Of a stretch of DNA of 7,177 nucleotides, positions 1-5,403 are shown one piece after another. Every line of letters starts with the position of its first letter. Position 1 is the first letter of the stretch. Position numbers and translations under genes: made by a program. A model generated the notes under the pieces. The model did not search any database. It saw only the letters and a program-made list of their open reading frames with translations, and was not told where the DNA came from. Source of the DNA: Methanobacteriota archaeon (lineage in GTDB: Archaea > JACRDV01); the NCBI GenBank assembly GCA_024860865.1, contig JACRDV010000151.1, positions 1 to 7,177 of the forward strand, written 5' to 3'.

Positions 1-245
1 TCTTCAACTCTATGAATAACAAAACGAAAGGCATTTGGCAATGAAACTGCAGTTGGGCGCGTTTTTAATAGAAGCTCTTCAACCTCTCGTAGTTCAGCTA
101 AAAATTTCTCTCTAGAAGGAGCTTTAGATTCAAATGCCATAATTCTTAAAGCTTCAGCGCCAGCGCGAGCTGTTTTTCCAGCCCCGCGAATCTCCATGTT
201 TTGGATTTTTTTAGCAATTTTCAAAATTTTAGCCGGAATTTTCAA
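1..245 (-). CDS. Ribose-1,5-bisphosphate isomerase, N-terminal part (cut by window edge)
   Basis: This is the first 81 codons of a minus-strand gene running off the left edge. The family (e2b2, related to eIF2B-alpha) converts ribose 1,5-bisphosphate to ribulose 1,5-bisphosphate in archaeal AMP/nucleoside degradation, feeding type III RuBisCO in the cytoplasm. The visible protein has the family N-terminus: a lysine-rich helix (residues 5-15), MEIRGAGKTAR at 17-27 and TRPTAVSLPNAFRFV at 62-76. The latter separates it from the methylthioribose-1-phosphate isomerase branch. I chose the TTG at 243-245 because it gives the full N-terminal helix seen in homologues; an in-frame stop lies four codons upstream (255-257), and AGGG sits 6 nt before the TTG. 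An internal ATG at 195-197 would remove that helix. It diverges from the PfkB kinase at 307. Family identity is strong; the missing C-terminal catalytic part cannot be checked. Confidence 0.88.
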   Translation of the reverse strand, partial: MKIPAKILKIAKKIQNMEIRGAGKTARAGAEALRIMAFESKAPSREKFLAELREVEELLLKTRPTAVSLPNAFRFVIHRVE

Positions 246-306
246 ATTTAACCCTTAGAAAAATTTGTTTTCCTTTTAAATATATGTTAATGAAATATTT
301 TGCTCT
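246..306. promoter_or_regulatory. Divergent promoter region between isomerase and kinase
   Basis: The 61-bp gap separates two divergent genes. On the plus strand TTTAAATA at 275-282 resembles an archaeal box A and lies about 25 nt before the kinase ATG, predicting transcription from about 304-307 with little or no leader; no Shine-Dalgarno precedes that ATG. On the minus strand the palindromic AAATATTT at 293-300 is preceded by a BRE-like AGCAAA. It would start transcription near 268-270, leaving a short leader with AGGG at 252-255 before the TTG. The two boxes are so close that TBP/TFB complexes would probably compete. The boxes are visible; start sites and competition are inferred. Confidence 0.5.
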
Positions 307-1212
307 ATGGTATCAATAGTAGCGTTGGGATCTGCCAATGTCGATTTTATAGCAACAGTTGAGGCATTGCCAAAGAAAGGCAGTGAGGTTTTAGTTTATG
401 AGTTATATCGATCACCAGGAGGGTCCGCTTCAAATTTTGCAGTGGGCATAAAAAGACTCGGACTGTCTTCTGGAATAATCGCAAAGGTTGGTAATGATCA
501 AATAGGAAAATTTTTAATTAAAGATTTTCGAAAGGAAGGAGTTGACATTTCTTGTGTGAAGGTTGAGAAAGGCATTCAAACTGGAACAGTTTTTATTGCT
601 GTCACAAAAGATGGTGAACGCTCGATGTTTTCATTCAGAGGAGCTAATGCGAAGATATCAGTAAATGATCTGGATCCAAAGTACATAGCTCAAGCAAAAG
701 TTTTGCATGTAACTGGTACTTTAATTGAAGTTGCTGAAGCCGCAATGAGATGTGCCAAAAAAGCTGGAGTATTAGTTTCTTTTGATCCGGGGAGTATTTT
801 AGCATCGAGGGGATTAAATTATTTAAAAAAAGCGCTCATGAAAACTGATTTTTTTCTGCCAAATGAGGCTGAGCTAAAAAAAATTACTAATCTACCAACA
901 ATAGATAAAGCAGCAAATGTTATGCTTAAATTCGGAATAAAATATATTGTAGTTAAGCGCGGGAATCTTGGTTGTCGTGTTTATACAGAAGAAGAGAAAA
1001 TTGATGTACCAGCTTTTAAAGTGAAAGTAATTGATGCAACTGGTGCTGGTGATGCTTTCTCAGCAGGTTTTATTTTTGGTTACTTGAAAAATTTTAATTT
1101 AGAAAAAGCTGCTGAAGTAGGAAATGCAACTGCAGCATTTTGTATAGCCAGAAAAGGTGCAAGAGCGCTCCCATCACAAAAGCAATTGGAAGCCTTTTTA
1201 AATACCCGCTGA
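307..1212 (+). CDS. PfkB/ribokinase-family carbohydrate or nucleoside kinase
   Basis: A 301-residue PfkB-family kinase of usual length, transferring phosphate to a sugar, sugar phosphate or nucleoside in the cytoplasm. The N-terminus has the substrate-binding pattern with N11 and D13, followed by the di-glycine hinge G38-G39 and ASNFAVGIKRLG (41-52), which form PfkB signature 1. NEAE at 186-189 is the metal/phosphate motif. Signature 2 is DATGAGDAFSAGF at 243-255, with the GAGD anion hole and catalytic base D249. The ATG at 307 matches the family start; with a TATA-like box about 25 nt upstream and no Shine-Dalgarno, a leaderless mRNA is likely. Substrate cannot be read from motifs. Its divergent neighbour, ribose-1,5-bisphosphate isomerase, makes ribose-1-phosphate kinase or nucleoside kinase of the pentose bisphosphate pathway an attractive guess; ribokinase, adenosine kinase or a sugar kinase remain possible. 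Confidence 0.9.
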   Translation: MVSIVALGSANVDFIATVEALPKKGSEVLVYELYRSPGGSASNFAVGIKRLGLSSGIIAKVGNDQIGKFLIKDFRKEGVDISCVKVEKGIQTGTVFIAVTKDGERSMFSFRGANAKISVNDLDPKYIAQAKVLHVTGTLIEVAEAAMRCAKKAGVLVSFDPGSILASRGLNYLKKALMKTDFFLPNEAELKKITNLPTIDKAANVMLKFGIKYIVVKRGNLGCRVYTEEEKIDVPAFKVKVIDATGAGDAFSAGFIFGYLKNFNLEKAAEVGNATAAFCIARKGARALPSQKQLEAFLNTR

Positions 1213-1323
1213 CTTTTGTTTGCCTAGCTTTGTTAGAAATCTTAACCACAGCACTTCGCATAGGTAGGAAAACCTCCAATTCGAAAACAAATTAACGTTT
1301 TTTAAAAAGTGTCGGCCAATTGT

Positions 1324-1345
1324 CTGACTAAAATATTAATGTCAG
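1324..1345. repeat. Inverted repeat CTGAC-N12-GTCAG around a TATA-like stretch
   Basis: CTGAC at 1324-1328 and GTCAG at 1341-1345 are perfect inverted 5-bp arms separated by 12 AT-only bases that contain TAAAATATT. The 22-bp layout with arms about two helical turns apart is typical of an operator for a dimeric regulator, and here it would cover the predicted box A of ftsZ. A 5-bp arm can occur by chance, so regulatory function is speculative. Confidence 0.35.
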
Positions 1346-1366
1346 TTTGTTACAATTTACTCTCCT

Positions 1367-1373
1367 AGGTGAT
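1367..1373 (+). promoter_or_regulatory. Shine-Dalgarno AGGTGAT fixing the ftsZ start
   Basis: AGGTGAT matches seven consecutive bases of the archaeal ideal GGAGGTGATC and stands 3 nt before the TTG at 1377 (5 nt after AGGTG). This is good spacing for that TTG. The earlier in-frame TTG at 1347 lies upstream of the site and has no comparable signal. Confidence 0.75.
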
Positions 1374-1376
1374 ATC

Positions 1377-2471
1377 TTGGCTACTGAAATTAATGTAGTG
1401 AATGAGCAGAAAGCAGCCCTTGATGTTGATCAAGAGCTTCAACAACTTCTTGAGCGAATAAAAACAAAAATTGTAGTTGTTGGAACTGGTGGAGCTGGTT
1501 GCAATACAATATCCAGGATGTACGAAGTTGGTATCGAAGGCGCACAGCTTATTGCAATGAATACAGATGCCCAACACTTGTTTATCACAAAGTCTCCAAG
1601 GAAACTTTTACTGGGGAAAGAGCTAACAGGAGGCCTAGGAGCAGGAAGCACACCAACTATTGGCGAAGAAGCAGCAAAAGAAAGTGAGCGCGGAATTAAA
1701 GAGACACTTCAAGGAGCTGATATGGTTTTCATTGCCTGCGGATTAGGCGGTGGAACTGGGAGTGGTTCAGCTCCAGTCATTGGTGAGTTGGCAACTAAAA
1801 TAGGTGCATTAACTATAGCTATTGTAACAATGCCTTTCAGTGTTGAAGGATTGATTCGCAGAGAAAATGCAGAAATGTGTCTTGAAAGACTTCAAAAAGC
1901 TGTTGATACCGTTATTGTAATACCAAACGATAAGTTACTAGATGTTTGTCCTAACTTGCCTCTTCAAGCGGCGTTTAAAGTTTGCGACGAAATTTTAATG
2001 CGATCAGTTAAAGGAATTACAGAAATGGTCACCAAACCAGGATTAGTTAACCTTGACTTTTCTGACATTAGAACTATCATGGAGCACGGTGGGCTTGCAA
2101 TGATCGGCCTCGGAGAATCTGACTCAGAAAACAGAGTGACTGAAGTGGTCGAGTCGGCAATAAATAGTCCGTTGATTGATGTCGATATAACTGGCGCTAA
2201 AGGAGCTTTAATAAATATAACAGGTGGACCAGACCTTACAGTTTCTGAAGCTGAAAAGATTGTTCAAGGAGTTTCTGATAAATTAGACCCGCGCGCTCAC
2301 GTGATATGGGGGGCACAAATAGACGGCAATTTAGGTAATGCGCTCAGAGTGTTGTCAATTGTGACTGGAGTAGAGTCCCCGCATATACTTGGGCGTGCTA
2401 AAGCCCCCTCTCCTGCCCCATCCCTAACCCCTGAGCAAAAAGCACATGTAGGTATTGATTTCATAGGGTAG
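1377..2471 (+). CDS. ftsZ: Cell division GTPase FtsZ
   Basis: A tubulin-superfamily GTPase that polymerises into the division ring at midcell. With the TTG start at 1377 it has 364 residues, normal for archaeal FtsZ. The nucleotide-binding region has GTGGAGCN at 36-43 (T1), MNTD at 61-64 (T2), GGLGAGS at 85-91 (T3) and the tubulin signature GGGTGSG at 124-130 (T4). NLDFSD at 225-230 is the T7 synergy loop carrying the catalytic aspartates for the neighbouring subunit. A short Pro/Ala-rich linker (about 340-355) leads to a terminal GIDFIG, which may be the peptide that binds partner proteins such as SepF. The TTG is chosen because AGGTGAT lies just before it; an in-frame TTG at 1347 would add ten poorly supported residues. 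secE follows after 13 nt, the order seen in many Euryarchaeota. Identity is certain; assignment to FtsZ1 or FtsZ2 is not made here. Confidence 0.97.
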   Translation: MATEINVVNEQKAALDVDQELQQLLERIKTKIVVVGTGGAGCNTISRMYEVGIEGAQLIAMNTDAQHLFITKSPRKLLLGKELTGGLGAGSTPTIGEEAAKESERGIKETLQGADMVFIACGLGGGTGSGSAPVIGELATKIGALTIAIVTMPFSVEGLIRRENAEMCLERLQKAVDTVIVIPNDKLLDVCPNLPLQAAFKVCDEILMRSVKGITEMVTKPGLVNLDFSDIRTIMEHGGLAMIGLGESDSENRVTEVVESAINSPLIDVDITGAKGALINITGGPDLTVSEAEKIVQGVSDKLDPRAHVIWGAQIDGNLGNALRVLSIVTGVESPHILGRAKAPSPAPSLTPEQKAHVGIDFIG

Positions 2472-2484
2472 TTGGGGATAAAAT

Positions 2485-2673
2485 ATTGGCGTTATAGAAA
2501 GGTTGCGCAACTTTATTGATGATGCCAAACGTATTTTACGGGTATCAAAGAAACCGAGCCGAGATGAGTACTGGATAGTGGCAAAAGTCACTGGGATTGG
2601 CATTATTATAGTAGGTATTATTGGATTAATTATCCAAGTTATAACCTTCATTTTGAGCAGGTTACGGCCGTAA
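2485..2673 (+). CDS. secE: Preprotein translocase subunit SecE (Sec61 gamma), probable ATT start
   Basis: A 62-codon gene for the small tail-anchored subunit of the SecYE-beta translocon, which clamps SecY in the membrane. The protein has an amphipathic N-terminal part (ERLRNFIDDAKRILRV, 5-20), the conserved KKPSRDEYW hinge (22-30), and one hydrophobic transmembrane segment (about 37-57) ending in RLRP. Homologues start with a short MG-I-ERL-like N-terminus, and here GVIERL is preceded by ATT (2485-2487). The in-frame stop TAA at 2479-2481 leaves no ATG, GTG or TTG before it. TTGGGGAT at 2472-2479 may serve as a weak Shine-Dalgarno. The next usual start, TTG at 2503, would remove six residues and has AGG directly abutting it. 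A missing G at 2488-2489 would instead give TTG-GGC and the same protein. The gene is certain, the start is not. It is very short and easily missed. Confidence 0.9.
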   Translation: MGVIERLRNFIDDAKRILRVSKKPSRDEYWIVAKVTGIGIIIVGIIGLIIQVITFILSRLRP

Positions 2674-2711
2674 GTTTTTAATAATCTATTTTCCAAACTA
2701 GATTCTCAAAA

Positions 2712-2723
2712 TTTTGCCTTTTT
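2712..2723 (+). terminator. T-rich tract after secE, possible terminator
   Basis: TTTTGCCTTTTT lies 39 nt after the secE stop and just before the TATA boxes of spt5. Archaeal RNA polymerase stops at such T runs without needing a hairpin. The position suggests partial or complete termination of the ftsZ-secE transcript, but no stem is visible and the strength is unknown. Confidence 0.35.
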
Positions 2724-2733
2724 AGGTCTTAAC

Positions 2734-2763
2734 TTTATAGTTTATAATCTATAATAAAAGGGG
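2734..2763 (+). promoter_or_regulatory. Candidate spt5/ribosomal-protein operon promoter and Shine-Dalgarno
   Basis: Two box A-like sequences, TTTATA at 2734-2739 and TTTATAAT at 2741-2748, predict transcription starts near 2762 and 2770. AAAAGGGG at 2756-2763 is a Shine-Dalgarno-like site 8 nt before the TTG at 2772. If the downstream box is used, the leader would be almost absent; if the upstream one is used, the leader would be about 10 nt. This suggests that the spt5-L11-L1-L10-L12 unit can be transcribed independently of ftsZ-secE. Confidence 0.5.
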
Positions 2764-2771
2764 TTTTGAAC

Positions 2772-3254
2772 TTGGCAGAAGAAAAAGAAGCGAAAAAACT
2801 CAGCGTTTATGCCCTTCGAACAACAATTGGGCAAGAAAAAAACGTAGCTGATATGCTAGCTGCCCGAGTGAAGGTGCAAAAACTTAATATCTCAAGCATT
2901 CTTGTACCTGAGGGGCTAAAGGGATATGTTTTAGTGGAGGCTCCTGCTGAAGCAGAATCGCAACTTGTAGCGATTAAAATTCCGCATGCTAGGGGAATAG
3001 TTACCGGAATAACCGAAACAAAGGAAGTGTCTCACTTTCTAGAGCCAAAACCAGTTATTGCCGGCATTGAGGAGGGCTATACCGTTGAGCTGATCTCAGG
3101 GCCATTCAAAGGTGAAAAAGCTAGAGTTATTCGAGTTGATAAAAGCAAAGAAGAAATTACAGTTGAACTTTTTGAAGCAACTGTTCCAATCCCAGTTACT
3201 GTCCGCGGCGACCATGTAAGAGTTTTAGAAAAGGAGAAAGAAGTAAGTGGCTGA
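2772..3254 (+). CDS. spt5: Transcription elongation factor Spt5 (NusG homologue)
   Basis: Spt5 binds the RNA polymerase clamp, usually with Spt4, to raise processivity and help couple transcription with translation. The 160-residue protein is the short archaeal form: an NGN domain (about 10-92, with [19 protein letters not shown] at its start and GYVLVEA at 51-57) and one KOW domain (about 100-152, with [16 protein letters not shown] at 108-123). The TTG at 2772 gives MAEEKEAKK and stands 8 nt after AAAAGGGG; another in-frame TTG at 2766 is only 2 nt from that site, so I prefer 2772. The gene overlaps rpl11 by 8 nt, so the two are probably translationally coupled. Transcription factor and ribosomal proteins together in one operon is the common archaeal arrangement. 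Confidence 0.95.
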   Translation: MAEEKEAKKLSVYALRTTIGQEKNVADMLAARVKVQKLNISSILVPEGLKGYVLVEAPAEAESQLVAIKIPHARGIVTGITETKEVSHFLEPKPVIAGIEEGYTVELISGPFKGEKARVIRVDKSKEEITVELFEATVPIPVTVRGDHVRVLEKEKEVSG

Positions 3255-3735
3255 AAAAACATCCCTTGACATTTTGATTGAAGGTGGCAAGGCAACGCCT
3301 GGACCTCCAATTGGAAGTGCACTTGGTCCACTTGGTGTGAATGTTGCTAAAGTAGTTGAGACTATCAATGAAAAAACGAAAGAATTTGCTGGAATGCAAG
3401 TTCCGGTTAAAGTCATAATTGATAAAGCTTCAAAGGAATTTGAAATTCAAATTGGGACTCCTCCAGCTTCGGCACTAATTAAGCGTGAGCTCAAACTTGA
3501 AAAAGGTTCGGCTACACCTAAAACCCAAGTTGTTGGGAATTTAACAATGGAACAAGTTATTAAAATAACAAAGATGAAAATCGACGAGATGTTGGCCTCT
3601 GATTTAAAGGCAGCGGCAAAAGAAATAGTGGGTTCATGTGTGAGTTTGGGAATAACTATAGAAGGCAAACCTGCAAAAGAGGTTATTAAAGAAATTAGCG
3701 AAGGTAAATATGATCAACTGTTTGTGAAGGTATAA
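3247..3735 (+). CDS. rpl11: Large ribosomal subunit protein uL11
   Basis: uL11 binds 23S rRNA at the GTPase-associated centre, at the base of the L10-L12 stalk, and takes part in factor-dependent GTP hydrolysis. At 162 residues it is the archaeal length. The glycine/proline-rich N-terminal motif ([20 protein letters not shown], 16-35) and the RNA-binding C-terminal domain (about 71-145, with [18 protein letters not shown] at 71-88 and LGITIEG at 134-140) are intact. The GTG start at 3247 lies inside the end of spt5 (8-nt overlap, different frame). GGAG at 3233-3236 stands 10 nt before it, giving [16 protein letters not shown] as in homologues. The L1 gene follows after 2 nt. Confidence 0.97.
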   Translation: MAEKTSLDILIEGGKATPGPPIGSALGPLGVNVAKVVETINEKTKEFAGMQVPVKVIIDKASKEFEIQIGTPPASALIKRELKLEKGSATPKTQVVGNLTMEQVIKITKMKIDEMLASDLKAAAKEIVGSCVSLGITIEGKPAKEVIKEISEGKYDQLFVKV

Positions 3736-3737
3736 TA

Positions 3738-4379
3738 ATGGCTAAAATAGCTGAAGCTGTTCAAAAAGCAAGGACTGCTGGCAAGCAAAGAAATTTCACG
3801 CAATCTATTGACTTAGTTATTAACTTGCGGGAAATTGACCTGAGCAAGCCAGAAAATAGAATTAATGAAGAAATAGTTTTACCCCATGGCAGAGGAAGAG
3901 ATATTAAAGTAGCTGTAATCGCTGATGGTGAACTTGCGCTTCAAGCTCAAAAAGCTGGTGCAGATTTAGTTATCACTAGAAAAGAAATAGAAGAATATGC
4001 TAAAGATAAGAAAAAACTCAAACAAATTGCTAATGTGCATAAATTCTTTGTAGCTCAAACGGATATTATGCCTTTGGTTGGAAAGCACTTTGGACCAGTT
4101 CTTGGTCCGCGAGGTAAAATGCCGAAACCAGTTCCGTCAAATATTGCCATTGTACCTTTGCTCGAAAGATTAAAAAAAACCGTTAGGTTGCAATTAAAAG
4201 AGAGGCCTATATTGCATGTAGTTATTGGAAATGAAAAGATGGATAATGAAAAAATAGCGGAGAATGTTGAGGCAGTTCTAGCTCGTTTAGAGATGGCACT
4301 TGATAAGGGCAAGAACCAAATAGGATCTGTTTACATTAAATCTACTATGGGCAGTCCTGTTAAACTCGATATTAGGTGA
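3738..4379 (+). CDS. rpl1: Large ribosomal subunit protein uL1
   Basis: uL1 forms the mobile L1 stalk that guides deacylated tRNA out of the E site. In several archaea it also represses translation of its own operon by binding a leader or early-gene copy of its rRNA site. The 213-residue protein has the two-domain pattern. The signature VGKHFGPVLGPRGKMPKP is at 114-131 in the second domain, the helix-rich segment 170-190 returns to domain I, and STMGSPVKLDIR closes the chain (202-213). The ATG start follows the rpl11 stop by 2 nt and has AGGT 6 nt before it, overlapping the end of rpl11. Its stop TGA lies inside the Shine-Dalgarno of the L10 gene, which suggests coupled translation. I could not recognise a convincing L1 target in the mRNA. 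Confidence 0.97.
   Translation: MAKIAEAVQKARTAGKQRNFTQSIDLVINLREIDLSKPENRINEEIVLPHGRGRDIKVAVIADGELALQAQKAGADLVITRKEIEEYAKDKKKLKQIANVHKFFVAQTDIMPLVGKHFGPVLGPRGKMPKPVPSNIAIVPLLERLKKTVRLQLKERPILHVVIGNEKMDNEKIAENVEAVLARLEMALDKGKNQIGSVYIKSTMGSPVKLDIR
4374..4379 (+). promoter_or_regulatory. Shine-Dalgarno AGGTGA of the L10 gene, containing the rpl1 stop
   Basis: AGGTGA lies 5 nt before the ATG at 4385 and includes the TGA stop of rpl1 (4377-4379). It decides for the ATG over the in-frame GTG at 4376, which is part of the site itself. Ribosomes ending on rpl1 would sit on this site, favouring translational coupling. Confidence 0.75.
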
Positions 4380-4384
4380 AACAA

Positions 4385-5386
4385 ATGCCAGCTCAGTGGA
4401 AAGTTGAAACGGTCCAAGATTTAAAGGCCACAATTTCTCAGTACCCGGTTGTTGGTGTAATTAATTTATTCAAGATGCCGAGTAGGCAACTTCAGCAGAT
4501 GAAAAGAAGTTTGCGCGATTCAGCGGCGCTTAAAATTTCCCGCAAAAATTTGATTAAATTAGCTCTCGAAGAAACTTCAAAAGAAAACAGAAAGGGACTG
4601 AATGAGTTAATCAAATACATCGATGGAATCCAACCTGCTTTAATTCTTACCAAAATGAATCCCTTTAAACTCTATAAGATCCTTGAGAAGGGGAAGGCAA
4701 AGGCCCCGGCTAGGGCCGGAGATTTAGCTCCCTACGATATAACCATTCCTCCCGGAGAAACACCATTCACACCCGGGCCTGTGATAGGCGAGTTTGCGAA
4801 AGTTGGAATTATTACCGAAGTTAAAGGCGGAAAAATTTGCATAAGCAAAGAAACTACAGTAGCAAAAAAAGGAGAGCCAATTAGAAGGGAAGTAGCAGAT
4901 ATTTTAATGAAACTTGGATTTGAACCAATGGAAATTGGGCTTGATTTAGTTGCAGCTTATGAAGATGGTTTAATTTTTGAAAAAAATGTTTTAAAAATAG
5001 ATGAGCAAAAAATAATTGGGAATATCCAACAAGCTTATATCGAAGTCATTAATTTAGCTGTGAGTGCTTCAATACCAAATAAAATATCTATCAATTTACT
5101 GGTTCAAAAAGCATTTTATGAAGTAAGAAATTTAGTTTTAACTGCTGGTTTGCCAACTCCAGCTCTAATGAAAGAGATAATTGAAAAAACACACGGAGAA
5201 ATGTTGGCTTTAGCATCAAGTGTTGGATCAAAAGATAAAAAGGCATTAGATGAGGAATTAATTCAAAGGATGTCTGCTCAACCTGTTCCAATAGTTCCTG
5301 AGAAAAAAGAAGTTAAGCCTGAGGAAAAGAAGGAAGAAGAGAAGAAGGAAGAGGCGGTAGAAGGTTTGGCATCTTTGTTCGGTTAG
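4385..5386 (+). CDS. rpl10: Large ribosomal subunit protein uL10 (archaeal P0)
   Basis: The stalk base protein, which binds 23S rRNA beside uL11 and carries several L12 dimers that recruit elongation factors. The protein has 333 residues from the ATG at 4385. The rRNA-binding domain spans about 1-105 (KMPSRQLQQMKRSLR at 30-44, SRKNLIKLAL at 52-61). The archaeal/eukaryotic insertion domain, with TPFTPGPVIGEFAKVGI at 126-142, extends to about 195. A long helical spine (about 203-280) should hold L12 dimers. A charged Lys/Glu linker (about 306-323) leads to the tail [10 protein letters not shown] (324-333), the same ten residues that end the L12 protein. The start is set by AGGTGA; a GTG nine bases upstream is rejected. 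The L12 gene begins 17 nt after the stop. Confidence 0.97.
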   Translation: MPAQWKVETVQDLKATISQYPVVGVINLFKMPSRQLQQMKRSLRDSAALKISRKNLIKLALEETSKENRKGLNELIKYIDGIQPALILTKMNPFKLYKILEKGKAKAPARAGDLAPYDITIPPGETPFTPGPVIGEFAKVGIITEVKGGKICISKETTVAKKGEPIRREVADILMKLGFEPMEIGLDLVAAYEDGLIFEKNVLKIDEQKIIGNIQQAYIEVINLAVSASIPNKISINLLVQKAFYEVRNLVLTAGLPTPALMKEIIEKTHGEMLALASSVGSKDKKALDEELIQRMSAQPVPIVPEKKEVKPEEKKEEEKKEEAVEGLASLFG

Positions 5387-5390
5387 ATTA

Positions 5391-5398
5391 GGAGGTGA
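5391..5398 (+). promoter_or_regulatory. Perfect Shine-Dalgarno GGAGGTGA of the L12 gene
   Basis: All eight bases match the archaeal anti-Shine-Dalgarno complement and end 5 nt before the GTG at 5404. The in-frame GTG at 5395 is inside the site and cannot be the start. A strong site fits the need for several L12 copies per ribosome from a single-copy gene in a shared operon. Confidence 0.8.
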
Positions 5399-5403
5399 AA
5401 AGA

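Larger units (their letters stand above)
1213..1376 (+). promoter_or_regulatory. ftsZ upstream region with TATA-like boxes and inverted repeat
   Basis: This 164-bp gap has no RNA gene or small ORF that I can support. It begins with a T-rich stretch (1214-1221), which may help end kinase transcription. Two TATA-like sequences could drive ftsZ: TTTTTTAAAA around 1299-1308, and TAAAATATT at 1329-1337, which predicts a start near 1358 just before the Shine-Dalgarno at 1367. The second box lies inside an inverted repeat (1324-1345). Promoter assignment rests on position and composition only. Confidence 0.4.

Noticed and set aside
1263-1277. Small stem GG(T)AGG-AAAA-CCTCC after the kinase
   Set aside because: Five pairs with a bulge and no following T run; too weak to call a terminator or an RNA.
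1213-1376. Possible tRNA or C/D box RNA in the kinase-ftsZ gap
   Set aside because: No cloverleaf stems or T-loop with acceptor pairing, and no RTGATGA C box with a matching CTGA D box at suitable distance.
2424-2696. Minus-strand open frame of 90 codons antisense to the ftsZ end and secE
   Set aside because: The plus strand codes for FtsZ and a clear SecE here; the antisense product matches no family I know and has no start signal.
3738-3830. L1 autoregulatory target near the start of the L1 gene, as known in methanococci
   Set aside because: Only a 4-bp stem (AGCA/TGCT) was seen; it does not show a recognisable copy of the rRNA L1-binding helix.
4376-4384. GTG at 4376 as the L10 start
   Set aside because: It lies within the AGGTGA ribosome-binding site; ATG 4385 has correct spacing and a usual N-terminus.
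5395-5403. GTG at 5395 as the L12 start
   Set aside because: It is part of the GGAGGTGA site itself; GTG 5404 gives the standard MEYIYAA start.
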